Assembly: GCF_001510715.1 (NCBI RefSeq)
Contig: NZ_LMTJ01000003.1
Span: 470,927 to 534,926 of the forward strand
Source of the DNA: Bacillus sp. FJAT-29814
Lineage (GTDB): Bacteria; Bacillota; Bacilli; Bacillales; Cytobacillaceae
Length of the DNA: 64,000 nucleotides
Direction: 5' to 3'
Shown: in pieces, positions 33,953 to 43,703 of the stretch
How the letters are laid out: each line of letters begins with the position of its first letter
Position numbering within the stretch: position 1 is the first letter of the stretch
Position numbers and translations under genes: made by a program
Notes under the pieces: generated by a model
Database searches by the model: none
What the model was told of the DNA's origin: nothing
What the model saw: the letters and a program-made list of their open reading frames with translations, nothing else

Positions 33953-35773
33953 TTAATTTATAAACGTTGAAATGTTTTTTTCACGACATGCATTGTATAA
34001 TTCAATCCAAAACATCGAAGGCTCTTTCCGATTATATCCATATCCTGATTTTTTCAAATACCTTTTTGATCTTAACAGATAACAAACTCTTTTTGCTCTT
34101 GTTAAACAAACAAAGAATAATCTTCGGTCTTCATTTAGCTTATTCGCATCATCCACGTTTTTATAATAAGGAAAAATCCCATCTTCCATTCCCAACATGA
34201 TAACAACTTCGAATTCCAATCCCTTTGAGCTATGCCTAGTTGAAATGGTAACTTGATTGTTAGGTTTTCCAAGCAATGAAAACTGTGTTATATCGTAGGT
34301 TTTGTATTTTCCATTTTTAGCGGATTCGAATAAATTATCTAAGTATTTCTGTTCCTCCTTGTATTTATCTACATTTTTTACTGTTTGAATAAGGTTAAGG
34401 TGTTGTTCTAGAAAAGTTAACCAGTCCAATAAATTTTGCTCATTTTTTTTACTAGCAACAAGGGTGCTATAAAAATTTTTTCTTAATATAATTTGCTCTT
34501 CTTCTAAAAAATTAGTTGAGAAGTTCATGCATAATTTAATCCAGAAATCAGATATCTCTGTGAACAGTTTGGATGATGGGTCTGTTAACCAAGAAGTGCA
34601 ATCTTTTAACCATAAAACCACATCGCTATTTGCAAAATCAAATTTAGCTAAATAACAGGGGATATTATGTTGCTCCATTATTGAAGCTAAAGTGTTGGCG
34701 GCCGCCCCACTATTCACTAACACACATATTTCATCAAACTCTATCCCATCTTTTTTGCACTGTGGAATTATTGTATTAATAACATAATCATATTGGTCGG
34801 TTAGTTCTTTATCACATGTAATAAAGTGAAACTCTGCTGATTCCCCGTGTCTTGTTCCTGCCTTATATTCACGGTCATCCAAATTAAGTGCAATTGATGA
34901 AGCATCGATTATTTCTTGATTACTTCTATAATTGGTTTTTAAATGGATAGATTTTAGTTCAGGATTAACATGTAATTCTAGTAAAAAGTCAGGTATTGCG
35001 CCGTTAAAGCTATAGATTGACTGGTCAGGGTCCCCAACTGCAAAAATTTTAATATTCGTTGTTCGAAGGAGAGCTAATATCATTTCATGCATTGGTTTTG
35101 CATTATCTTGATATTCATCAATAAGTATCCAAGGAAATTTTGCTTCCAAACATTGGCGTACATAATCTTCACGGACAATTAGTTCATTGGAATATTTAAT
35201 AATTTCAATAAAATCAGTTTTACCCAAATTTCTTAACCTTCGCTCATAATCTTTTATCGCATCAGTTAAAATAGGATTAGGAGTATAAGGAACTTTACTT
35301 AAGCCTTTAATTGAATGGCATCTTTCTGTGTCTAATCTTTCCTTTGTATAGTCCCATGGGTCTAAGCTAAACTTTTCTTGTATTGCTTTATAAAGACTTC
35401 TTTTTTCGCTTTCTGTAATAATATCTAATGGAATAGGAAAACCATCATCAAAAAGGTGGGCGAACGGTTTTAAAATGTGGGCGATACAAAATGCATGAAC
35501 AGTCCCTAAAAACACGTTATTTCTCCTTTGATAACCCATTTTTTTGATTCGGGTAGTAAACTCTTTGGCTGCCTCTTTACTAAAAGTAATACAAGCTAAT
35601 CCTCTTGGTATATCAATCTTCTCGTTTAATAATTTCAATATTTTCAATGTTAATACTGTCGTTTTACCGCTCCCAGGGCCAGCTAGAACAACAGTGCTGG
35701 TATTCGATTCAAACGCTTCTAACTGCTCCCTATCCTTTTGTATTTGCTGAAGTTTTTGTGCAAATAAGTCCAT
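33953..35773 (-). CDS. gajB: Gabija GajB-like UvrD/Rep helicase
   Basis: 606 residues of SF1 helicase. Motif I is LAGPGSGKTTVL (about 30-41), motif II LIDEYQDNAKPM near 217, motif III VGDPDQSIYSFNGA near 245, motif IV LKTNYRSNQEIID, motif V STRHSSKGLEFEVVIMLGME near 513, and motif VI EDRRLFFVCLTRAKR. The start overlaps the gajA stop (TAATG). Pairing with an OLD-family nuclease is the definition of Gabija, an anti-phage system in which GajB senses DNA ends and activates GajA. It is longer than the roughly 500-residue reference GajB. Confidence 0.88.
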   Translation of the reverse strand: MDLFAQKLQQIQKDREQLEAFESNTSTVVLAGPGSGKTTVLTLKILKLLNEKIDIPRGLACITFSKEAAKEFTTRIKKMGYQRRNNVFLGTVHAFCIAHILKPFAHLFDDGFPIPLDIITESEKRSLYKAIQEKFSLDPWDYTKERLDTERCHSIKGLSKVPYTPNPILTDAIKDYERRLRNLGKTDFIEIIKYSNELIVREDYVRQCLEAKFPWILIDEYQDNAKPMHEMILALLRTTNIKIFAVGDPDQSIYSFNGAIPDFLLELHVNPELKSIHLKTNYRSNQEIIDASSIALNLDDREYKAGTRHGESAEFHFITCDKELTDQYDYVINTIIPQCKKDGIEFDEICVLVNSGAAANTLASIMEQHNIPCYLAKFDFANSDVVLWLKDCTSWLTDPSSKLFTEISDFWIKLCMNFSTNFLEEEQIILRKNFYSTLVASKKNEQNLLDWLTFLEQHLNLIQTVKNVDKYKEEQKYLDNLFESAKNGKYKTYDITQFSLLGKPNNQVTISTRHSSKGLEFEVVIMLGMEDGIFPYYKNVDDANKLNEDRRLFFVCLTRAKRVCYLLRSKRYLKKSGYGYNRKEPSMFWIELYNACREKNISTFIN

Positions 35774-37773
35774 TAAATATCATCTACTTTTTTGTAAATA
35801 GTTTCGATTGCCTCTTTTATATAGTCAGGTATATGATTCAAGTTACAATCAATAGAGAATTGTTGAGCGAAGCGCCCTTTACCAATACTAGAATTACTGC
35901 TTTCAATTTTTGCAAGACAGGAGACAAAATCCCCGTTATTAAATGCTTTTTTAAAATTCTCCTTTTGTTGCTTTTTACCTAATGTGAGGTCATTGAATAA
36001 TTTAATAATGATTTCTTTATCTTTTTCATTTACCGTTTTTTTGAAAATATCAATTTCCATTGTGTACATACCAATAAAAAAACCATAATTCTTAAAAAAG
36101 ATATCCTGTGATGGGTAATCTTTTGGAACTTTATTTGGTTTTACTTTGTTTGTATCAATTAAAAGTTTTGCCACTCTGTCGTTCCCATCGTAACCGAACC
36201 TAGTATGAGCATCAATTGCCATTTTCCCAAAAATCTTTTTATCCTTCCCATCTACTTTACCAACAAAATAGTAATCTCCATCGGTGACAACCACATAAGG
36301 AATGCCCAGTGCATCTAAAAACTGAACATAAGGCTTAAAATTTGTGGAGCTGATATTGCAGCAGATAAGTCCTTTACTATCTAATGGCATTCCTAACTTT
36401 TCAGCAAAACTCGGAATAAGGTATTCTTCAGCATCCCCTTCCACTAAAATTACGCCTTTTCCAAAGTAAATTTCGCCTCGTTTAACATCAACAAAGCGCT
36501 CCAAATCTTTTTGATTTCGGTCCTCAAGCTTAAGGGAAGCCGTCGTATTTACTTCCGTTCCCTTTGTTGAATATCGCATATGAACGATGGAATCAATTGG
36601 AGCTACGGATGTTATAAAAGGTGAATGTGTAGTCATTAATAATGATGTATTTTGCTTCATTACATCTTTATAAATGATTCGCTGAAGGGCAGGGTGTAAA
36701 TGGGACTCAGGTTCTTCAATTGCTAAAATGGTAACACCCTTATTGGATGAATGATTATCCATAAATTCATATAATTTCTTTCGTTTGCTAGCCGTTATGT
36801 TCTTTTTTAATATTAATTTATCCTTTTTAGTATTTTTCTTATAGCATTCCTGCATGATTTCATGTCCTGCTTCCTGCAGTAACTCTTCATACCTATCTAT
36901 TTTTAGGATGGAAGGTATTGTGTTATCTTCCAGTGAAAGTAGGATTAATGAAATATAAAGGATATTATTTAATCCCAGGCTTGTATCACTTGTAGGTCGC
37001 TTTGCATTGGAACCAATCATTAACTTTAAGGTATTTAATAACCTGTTAGGGTCCACATCAATCGTTTCTAATGACACGGCAGCGTCTACTTGTGTCCCTA
37101 TAATATCCGAATATCTTTTATTGATATTTTCGGTTAAGTCCAGTAATTCATCAATGGACAACACCTCATCGCTTTTTTCTTTTAATTCTTTTGCAATAAA
37201 TTGAAGTTCTTCCTTATTGATTTCATATTGCTTTATCAACTGATTAACCGGAGACCTTCTACTGTTCCTCATCTCAGATTCTACATCACGTATTGCAGGG
37301 ATTACTTTAATATTTAAATAACGGCGAAGAAATGGTGTAAAGGCATTATCAACGTCATTTCCTTGATAGATACGATACATATACTGATATTTGCCACTTA
37401 CCTTTTTAGCAGGGTAATATTCATAAGTAAAACGTAAAGTTTTGGGAGAAGTTGAAACGGTTGCATCACATAATGTTGATAAGATGGTCTTGTTATGTTC
37501 ATAACCTTGAATTTCAATCATGACTTCAATTTTTTCACCGTTTTCCATCGGATTATTTAGTCCCCCGTAGAAGTCTGATTCCAACAAAAAACGGTCTTCA
37601 TCTGATAGTTGTGGGTCAAGAATAAGTTGTATCGCCCTTAAAAAATTTGTTTTTCCAACGTTATTTTCACCTATAATTATTTGTTTGTGATTTAAATTCA
37701 CATCTATTTCATTATAATTTCGGAAATTCTTTATTTTAACTCGGGATATAAAAGGAGAATTAGGCGAATACAT
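35773..37773 (-). CDS. gajA: Gabija GajA-like OLD-family ATPase/TOPRIM nuclease
   Basis: 666 residues from ATG 37773 (GGAGG 9 bases before; the longer frame starts upstream of that site). The ATPase has Walker A GENNVGKT (about 38-45), signature SLGLNNILYISL near 264, Walker B ILAIEEPESHLHPALQR near 343 and the TTHSPF switch. The TOPRIM nuclease has LVEGDAEEYLIP near 447 and VVTDGDYYFVG near 505. Together with the helicase downstream it forms a class 2 OLD/Gabija pair. It is expected to nick phage DNA when nucleotide pools fall. Confidence 0.9.
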   Translation of the reverse strand: MYSPNSPFISRVKIKNFRNYNEIDVNLNHKQIIIGENNVGKTNFLRAIQLILDPQLSDEDRFLLESDFYGGLNNPMENGEKIEVMIEIQGYEHNKTILSTLCDATVSTSPKTLRFTYEYYPAKKVSGKYQYMYRIYQGNDVDNAFTPFLRRYLNIKVIPAIRDVESEMRNSRRSPVNQLIKQYEINKEELQFIAKELKEKSDEVLSIDELLDLTENINKRYSDIIGTQVDAAVSLETIDVDPNRLLNTLKLMIGSNAKRPTSDTSLGLNNILYISLILLSLEDNTIPSILKIDRYEELLQEAGHEIMQECYKKNTKKDKLILKKNITASKRKKLYEFMDNHSSNKGVTILAIEEPESHLHPALQRIIYKDVMKQNTSLLMTTHSPFITSVAPIDSIVHMRYSTKGTEVNTTASLKLEDRNQKDLERFVDVKRGEIYFGKGVILVEGDAEEYLIPSFAEKLGMPLDSKGLICCNISSTNFKPYVQFLDALGIPYVVVTDGDYYFVGKVDGKDKKIFGKMAIDAHTRFGYDGNDRVAKLLIDTNKVKPNKVPKDYPSQDIFFKNYGFFIGMYTMEIDIFKKTVNEKDKEIIIKLFNDLTLGKKQQKENFKKAFNNGDFVSCLAKIESSNSSIGKGRFAQQFSIDCNLNHIPDYIKEAIETIYKKVDDI

Positions 37774-38203
37774 TTTTATGACCTCCATATTTCTACAAAA
37801 TCTACCATTATTTTATATAAAAATTTAAGGATAGACAATATTACCTAGTAATATTTGCTAAATTAGTAGAAAAATATAATAATGTAATTTTGGATATATT
37901 GGGATGAATACAGTTGAAAAACAAGTTGGTCCGCATCTAAATCCCAAACTCACAGTAAAATACATATAATAACAGCTTCCCTAAAGAACTTTTTCATCGA
38001 AGGTCAGCCTGGAAATTAACAGTCTAGCTCGTTCAGTTATAAAAACTATGAGCTTCTTTAAATCACCTGAAAACCTTTCTGGAAATTCCGTTTGGGGAGA
38101 AGTGTTGAATTTTACACGTTTAAAAATGCATCAACAATTTTCTTGGAGAATATTCCTTTGAAATTCGGAATAAGGAATAAATAGGACAATTGGGGGTGTT
38201 CTC
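37774..38203. other. Intergenic region between Gabija and the Mrr operon
   Basis: 430 bp between divergent units. It is AT-rich and must hold both promoters, but I see no convincing gene, repeat or terminator. Confidence 0.4.
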
Positions 38204-38887
38204 GTGGGAAGGCGAAGAAGGAGAAAAAATTTAAAAAGCCTACGCCAATTGGAAGGGCTAATTTTGATTGGCATCATTTTATATGCTTTTTTTCAAGGGT
38301 TATTAAATTGGTTTAAGGAATTTATTAATTATTTGCAATTTAAAATAATGCAATTTACCTTTCTAGATTGGACAATGCTTGCTGTTGCTGCAATTACTAT
38401 TGTAGTGGTTACATTCCTCCTAATCCAAAACCATCTGGTACAAAAAGCCGAACGTCAAAGAGAGGAAGAATTTATCAGACACTCTCAAAGGAAAGAGAAT
38501 TTATTAATGCATGCAAAAGCCGACAAGCTTAAATCTATGCAGCCCTTTGAATTCGAGAAATATATTAGAGATTTATTTAGCATGAAGGGATATGAAACTA
38601 CATTAACCCCTATAACAGGTGATGGTGGTAAAGATATTATTTTAAGAAAAGGTAATGACATTTTAATTGTGGAATGCAAGAGATATAATGCAACGAAAGT
38701 AACAAGACCAGATATTCAAAAGTTTCATAGCGCCATAATGGACATGGAGGCCAAGGAAGGTCTTTATGTTACAACGGGGTATTTTACAGCTCCAGCTATT
38801 AAATATGTATTAGATAAACCTATCATTTTAATTGATTTACCAAGATTGTTGGACCTGATTGAAGATGTAAATAAATCAATCGTATAA
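38204..38887 (+). CDS. Membrane-anchored Mrr-type restriction endonuclease
   Basis: 227 residues from GTG 38204 (TTGGGGGTG before it). Two membrane helices lie at about 18-35 (GLILIGIILYAFFQGLL) and 50-72 (TMLAVAAITIVVVTFLLI). A short coiled linker leads to an Mrr-like nuclease (about 100-220): FEKYIRDLFSMKGYETTLTP, GDGGKDIILRKGNDILIVEC and QKFHSAIMDMEAKEGLYVTT, with the Asp and E-x-K of a PD-(D/E)XK site. Mrr enzymes cut modified or foreign DNA. It is followed after 27 bp by the helicase gene. Confidence 0.85.
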   Translation: MGRRRRRKNLKSLRQLEGLILIGIILYAFFQGLLNWFKEFINYLQFKIMQFTFLDWTMLAVAAITIVVVTFLLIQNHLVQKAERQREEEFIRHSQRKENLLMHAKADKLKSMQPFEFEKYIRDLFSMKGYETTLTPITGDGGKDIILRKGNDILIVECKRYNATKVTRPDIQKFHSAIMDMEAKEGLYVTTGYFTAPAIKYVLDKPIILIDLPRLLDLIEDVNKSIV

Positions 38888-38914
38888 CATAACAATTTAG
38901 AGGGGGACTATCAA

Positions 38915-40570
38915 TTGTACAAAAAACCACTTATTATTCATGAGTATAGTGGATTGTTTTATTTACTTGATTGGTTAGACGAAGATGAAAAACTAAAAGA
39001 AAAACTCATTACTTTTTCAAATTTATTAAAAGCTCCAGAGGAAGTGAGTACCTTTGAACTTACCCCTTATTCATTATGGACTGCTGCGGCTAAGGGAATT
39101 ACGGACGATGAAATTATTTCATTTCTTCATGAAAACACTCAAAACGAAATGACAGAATCATTCCAATTAAAAATCAAAAAAAATATAAGGGAATTCGGAC
39201 TGCTTGAATTCCATTCCGATAGGGATTATGTTGTCCTTACAGGAAGAAATAATGAAATCATTACTTTTATAAAAGGGATTGAAGGTATAGATATCAGGGC
39301 AATTGATGAAGATGAACGTTCAATCACTTTTCCGTATTGGGAGAAAGCAGAAATCAAGAAAATTCTTTTTAAGTACGATTTATTCGTAAAAGATGTTACC
39401 AAAAAAGTTAGTGATGTATTTGATTTTAATGTTCTATCCAAAGATACATATGGAAATGAAATAGAACTGTTTGAATATCAAAAGGAAGCCGTCAAGTCAT
39501 TTATAAAGTATCATCAGTACGCTGGCGGCGGTGGAACGATTATAATGCCCCCAAATTCAGGTAAAACTCTTGTTGCCCTTAGTATAATAGAACGTTTGAA
39601 AACGACTACCCTAATTGTGACGGAGAATGATTCCAGTATAGAGAGATGGATAGTGGAACTAGAGGAGAAATCTGATTATCCCCAGGAAAAAATCGGATTA
39701 ATCTCTGATACTTCAGTTGAACAACAACCTATTACCATTGGGACATATGAAGACGTGGTAAAAAATCTAAATTCAATAGGCGAATTTGGAATTGTAATTT
39801 ATGATGACGCTCATAAATTACCAGCCGAAAACTATGAACAAGCAATTAATGTAAGGTCATCGTATAAAATAGCTTTAACATCCACCCTTGCGCGGGCAGA
39901 TAACAATGGAAATAGAGTATTTGCACTTGTAGGTCCTAAATGGTTTGAAATATTACCTAAAACCTTAAGAAAATTAGGATTTCAGGTGCCCGTCCATTGT
40001 TTTGAAATTAAAATCCCTCTAACAGAACTAGAAAAAGAAAAATATTCGAGAGCCAAGGATGATTCCGAAAGAAGAAATATTGCTGCTAAGAATGAATCGA
40101 AAAAAATAGCTCTTGAATATATCCTTCAGAAAAGACCTGGAGACCGTACATTAATTGTTTCTTATCGGTTACCTTTAGCAGATTTTTATGGAGAATACTT
40201 AGATTTGCCTGTCATAACAAGTAACATTTCCCCGAATGAGATACAACGTTTAAATGTAGCATGGAATGATAAAAGCATTCAAAATATGATAACTGCATCA
40301 CTCATGATTGAGAAAAAACAACTAAAAGAGATTGATACAATGATTTCGATTTCCTATCAAAAAGGCTCAAGAAGAGAAGAGTATCTTCGGATAGGTAAAT
40401 TGCTTCCATCAGAAAATCAAAAACAAGATGCTCATTTCTTTTCTTTGGTAACAAGTAATACAATTGAAGAAAAGGACTATTTTAGAAGAAAGAGAAGCCT
40501 CATTAATTATGGATTTTTGTTTAGAATTATTACATTAGAACAGTTATTGGATGGAGGGGAGGATATTTGA
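38915..40570 (+). CDS. XPB/Ssl2-like SF2 helicase
   Basis: 551 residues from TTG 38915 (GAGGGGGAC before it). A roughly 180-residue N-terminal domain with LTPYSLWTAAAKGITDDEII precedes the motor. Motif I is MPPNSGKTLVAL near 210, motif II VIYDDAHKLPAE near 289 (DDAH rather than DEAH), motif III ALTSTLARADNN near 320, and motif VI SRREEYLRIGKLLPSE near 487, the XPB order. XPB-type helicases unwind DNA with a nuclease or repair partner. The stop overlaps the next start (TTGA), so production is coupled to the partner protein. Confidence 0.85.
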   Translation: MYKKPLIIHEYSGLFYLLDWLDEDEKLKEKLITFSNLLKAPEEVSTFELTPYSLWTAAAKGITDDEIISFLHENTQNEMTESFQLKIKKNIREFGLLEFHSDRDYVVLTGRNNEIITFIKGIEGIDIRAIDEDERSITFPYWEKAEIKKILFKYDLFVKDVTKKVSDVFDFNVLSKDTYGNEIELFEYQKEAVKSFIKYHQYAGGGGTIIMPPNSGKTLVALSIIERLKTTTLIVTENDSSIERWIVELEEKSDYPQEKIGLISDTSVEQQPITIGTYEDVVKNLNSIGEFGIVIYDDAHKLPAENYEQAINVRSSYKIALTSTLARADNNGNRVFALVGPKWFEILPKTLRKLGFQVPVHCFEIKIPLTELEKEKYSRAKDDSERRNIAAKNESKKIALEYILQKRPGDRTLIVSYRLPLADFYGEYLDLPVITSNISPNEIQRLNVAWNDKSIQNMITASLMIEKKQLKEIDTMISISYQKGSRREEYLRIGKLLPSENQKQDAHFFSLVTSNTIEEKDYFRRKRSLINYGFLFRIITLEQLLDGGEDI

Positions 40571-41697
40571 ACTTAGAAGAAGCATTATTAACTTTAGAGG
40601 TCCAAGAAATAAAAACAATTGCAAAAGAATTAGAAGTGCATATAGAAGATAATTTTACAAAAAGGTGGTATGTGATTAAAGTTTGTGAAAAATTATTAAA
40701 CTTTTCTTATTTGATGAATACAGTCTTTCCTAAAATGAGCAATGATTCTCTGAATTCATTATTTAAATTTGTTTTTACAGGAGTTCCACCTAAGAATGAA
40801 AATCGAAAGGAACTATCTAAATTTGGCTGCATGGTTAACAATACTGTTCCAGAAGATTTATTTTCAGTGTTATGGCAGAATGGAAGGTCCTTAGTAGTAT
40901 CTGAGCTTCCAGACATTAAGCATAGATTTACACCAAGTTATTTCTTAAGATGCATTCAATTGCTCCTTTACATGAAGGAAGAAAAGGTAATTCATGAAAC
41001 GAAAAAACGTTTTGTAAAAGAACTTAATAAAATAGAACAAGCACTTTTTATTACTAATAATGACAGCAATATGATAAGACGTTTATTTTCTTATTTAATT
41101 TCTGAAAAATTGGTGTTAAGGGAGAATAAAAAGCTTTATTTTAATGAAAATATCTTTTCGCAATGGAAACTAGAAGAAAGCCACGAAAGATTAAAACGGT
41201 ATTATAATTATCAAGCAGATTCATATAATATCTTTGAGCTATTAAGCACTATTGGTAAGTTACAGGACAGACGAGAAGAATGGGTTCGGCTTGCCTATGT
41301 GCCGTCGATAACTCTTGGTCCAGAGAAAGCTCAAACCTTGGGTTTGGCGAGATATGTAACATATAATGGGAAAATGTATATCCAACTAACTCCAGAAGGG
41401 TGGTTTCTAATCAAAGGAGAAACTCCACTCGAATGGTTAGATAATAATTTCATTGTTTCTGCAGATTTCGAACTATTTATTCCTCATACATCAAATCCGC
41501 TTCTTATTTTGGACCTCTATCCATTTTGTACTCTAAAAGAAAATGATTATTTTATGGTATATGATATGAACATTTTTGATGAGAATTTATTTATCACCCA
41601 TCAAAAAAAATATCGGTATTTCTACAATATGTTAAAGAAAAGAAGCAGGTATATACCTGAAGTAGTTAAATATGAATTTGAGACCAAATTTAATTAA
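40567..41697 (+). CDS. Putative XPB-helicase partner protein
   Basis: 376 residues, no membrane helix. The N-terminal part LEVQEIKTIAKELEVHIEDN, then KRWYVIKVCEKLLN, is a SAP-like helical unit seen in helicase-associated proteins. The middle has winged-helix character (NMIRRLFSYLISEKLVLREN) and the C-terminus carries LIPHT-type and TPLEWLDNNFIVSADFELFI segments like helicase XPB-associated domains. I cannot name a reaction. Four-base overlap with the helicase gene argues for a complex. Confidence 0.65.
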   Translation: MNLEEALLTLEVQEIKTIAKELEVHIEDNFTKRWYVIKVCEKLLNFSYLMNTVFPKMSNDSLNSLFKFVFTGVPPKNENRKELSKFGCMVNNTVPEDLFSVLWQNGRSLVVSELPDIKHRFTPSYFLRCIQLLLYMKEEKVIHETKKRFVKELNKIEQALFITNNDSNMIRRLFSYLISEKLVLRENKKLYFNENIFSQWKLEESHERLKRYYNYQADSYNIFELLSTIGKLQDRREEWVRLAYVPSITLGPEKAQTLGLARYVTYNGKMYIQLTPEGWFLIKGETPLEWLDNNFIVSADFELFIPHTSNPLLILDLYPFCTLKENDYFMVYDMNIFDENLFITHQKKYRYFYNMLKKRSRYIPEVVKYEFETKFN

Positions 41698-41761
41698 ACA
41701 AAGCGAAATTCCTAAATAGGATTATTATTACTTGATTAAATAATCTTTTCTCAAAAAAATA

Positions 41762-41784
41762 GGACCGCTTAACGATGGCGGTCC
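41762..41784 (-). terminator. Terminator of the RES operon
   Basis: GGACCGC pairs with GCGGTCC; on the minus strand it is followed by TATTTTTTT, ending the 132-residue gene and the RES gene. Confidence 0.8.
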
Positions 41785-41798
41785 ATTTCTCTAATGTT

Positions 41799-42197
41799 CT
41801 ACAGAAGTTCTATAATTTCTGAGTGGGACTTATGAATAGATTTTCCCTTCGAATAAGTTGGTTCAATCACTTCATATGTATCTTTCATTTTGTCACTGAA
41901 TTTCGCCTTAAAAATACTATCCTTTCTATACCAATAACTTGAACCATCACTACTAATTATAACCTTAACTTTAAACTCTTCTGCAGGTCTTATATTCATA
42001 TATATATAGTATGGGTCATCAATGTCTCTCCCAGCTTCGACCAAGTACCAGCCTTCCTTTAAACAGTATGAATTAATAAGGTTTAATTTGTGTTCTGGTA
42101 TTTTCACCCTTTTAAAGTTATATACTCTTTCATTTAAAATCTTTTCAAATGTAAGACCTTGGTTCGTTAGAAATTTTTCTATATCTTTATGGTTCAA
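41799..42197 (-). CDS. Hypothetical protein (132 aa) downstream of the RES gene
   Basis: 132 residues from TTG 42197 with GGGTGAGG upstream. Soluble, mixed alpha/beta: KLNLINSYCLKEGWYLVEAG and FKVKVIISSDGSSYWYRKDS. I recognise no family. It follows the RES-domain gene by 46 bp in the same direction, so it may be its immunity or accessory protein (inference). Confidence 0.6.
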   Translation of the reverse strand: MNHKDIEKFLTNQGLTFEKILNERVYNFKRVKIPEHKLNLINSYCLKEGWYLVEAGRDIDDPYYIYMNIRPAEEFKVKVIISSDGSSYWYRKDSIFKAKFSDKMKDTYEVIEPTYSKGKSIHKSHSEIIELL

Positions 42198-42243
42198 CTT
42201 TCCTCACCCTTTAGATAATAATTTTGCATAAATACATATAGTA

Positions 42244-43428
42244 TTAGTCTTCCATTTCAACCACATATTTAATTTTCATATCCAATGTATATACTTTCTT
42301 CACCTGAATATCAAAACCGGCTACGATGTTGAAAAATGCGTAATTAGTGTAGTTCTCTTCTTGATGAACTCCTTCATACTTAACCCCATGATAACCAATT
42401 TCATAGCAGCAATCTCTGATGAAATTCGGTAGCAAATAAACTTCTTTTAATGTTTTTGTATCCTCATCCTTCTCGCTGAAGAAGCCACCGAAGTTTTCAA
42501 AGAAATCGATATTTAATAATTTTAAATCGTTTTTAGTTTCGAAAATACCAATATCTACTGCTTCATCATGTCCAGGATGTATTTCCAATGGGATACATTT
42601 TACCTTGTCAGAACAATATAAAACCGAGGTTCCAATTAGATTGTATCGACCATGCGAGGCAACACCTCTGGGTGGGCTCCACATCTGTTTGTCCATAAAC
42701 ATTTCAGCATCAATCTTACGGCTCCTCCCACGGTACAATATATTCCCTTTCTTCAGTACAATATAGTCTTCAGCTTCAAAGTGGTTCTTAAGTACATCAT
42801 AAATATTTTGACCAACAGGATGTTTAAATGCTAATAACGGGTTTTTGCTAATGTATTCTTTAAAATCACTAAAATCCATTTTACCAAGGGTAATTCCATA
42901 CCTAGCTGCGAATTCGGAAAACTCCTCATAATCAAATCCCCAAAAATCATCAATTTCCTTTTGGGTATAAACCTCATCGTATAGTTCAAAAATGCCTCCA
43001 TCTGGGTTGTGTTTTGGATGCATTGGGTCCTTTCCATAATGGCAGTGTTGACATTGTAACTGCTTTGTTAATTCATTATGAATTAATTCGGGAATATCAT
43101 GATTAAATAAAAAATCTTCTATAGATGTACCTACTGATTTTTCTTGATATTCTTCACTATCTGCATCCTTGTTCCAAGCATAATAATAATCATCAATCTC
43201 TCTTCCCTTACAATTGAAACAGGCATCAATGTACTGAGATAACACTTCTGCTAGTTCGTCGACCGCTAATACTACTTCACTGAAGTCTATGCAATAATAC
43301 ATATCCCCTACTTCAATACCAGTATTGCATGAAATACATTCATAATCATCATCAGTCAGTATTATTCCGTATTTGTTAAAAGCCTCTTCCAGTTCCTCGT
43401 AACATGTACTGCAGTATGTATCGGACAT
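42244..43428 (-). CDS. RES-domain protein with N-terminal zinc-ribbon/HEPN-RES region
   Basis: 394 residues. The N-terminus has three Cys pairs (CSTCYEEL, CISC, then CFNCKGREI, and CQHCHYGKDP near 120), suggesting zinc knuckles in the HEPN-RES N-terminal style. The C-terminal RES domain (about 220-385) has ILYRGRSRK, MWSPPRGVASHGRYNLIGTS and CIPLEIHPGHDEAVDIGIF, giving the Arg, Tyr/Asn and Glu positions of NAD-degrading RES toxins. It probably depletes NAD in an abortive response. The usual Xre/MbcA antitoxin is absent; the 132-residue gene downstream is the only candidate partner. Confidence 0.75.
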   Translation of the reverse strand: MSDTYCSTCYEELEEAFNKYGIILTDDDYECISCNTGIEVGDMYYCIDFSEVVLAVDELAEVLSQYIDACFNCKGREIDDYYYAWNKDADSEEYQEKSVGTSIEDFLFNHDIPELIHNELTKQLQCQHCHYGKDPMHPKHNPDGGIFELYDEVYTQKEIDDFWGFDYEEFSEFAARYGITLGKMDFSDFKEYISKNPLLAFKHPVGQNIYDVLKNHFEAEDYIVLKKGNILYRGRSRKIDAEMFMDKQMWSPPRGVASHGRYNLIGTSVLYCSDKVKCIPLEIHPGHDEAVDIGIFETKNDLKLLNIDFFENFGGFFSEKDEDTKTLKEVYLLPNFIRDCCYEIGYHGVKYEGVHQEENYTNYAFFNIVAGFDIQVKKVYTLDMKIKYVVEMED

Positions 43429-43703
43429 TTTTACACCTCGTTAAAATACCTAATTGCTAATTCCATTTTATATTTTTTTCAAGGTTGTGTTAAATTTTAA
43501 TGCGATTTCTAAATAAAATTAATGCTAACATGAAAAACGGGTTCCAATCCTCATGCTAACCAAACATCGTATATTGGGTTTTATTTGGTCGTTTATTATT
43601 TATTGTCAGCATTAGGTTTCTGCTAAAATATAGATAGAATTTTATTGACGGAATAATTGTCATTGACAAAACAGAAACGAAGAATAAATGGAGGGGATGA
43701 AAA
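43429..43703. other. Divergent promoter region of the RES and PLD genes
   Basis: 275 bp, AT-rich; no gene seen. ATTGACGG at about 43644 and the purine-rich GGAGGGGATG before 43704 belong to the PLD-like gene. Confidence 0.4.
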
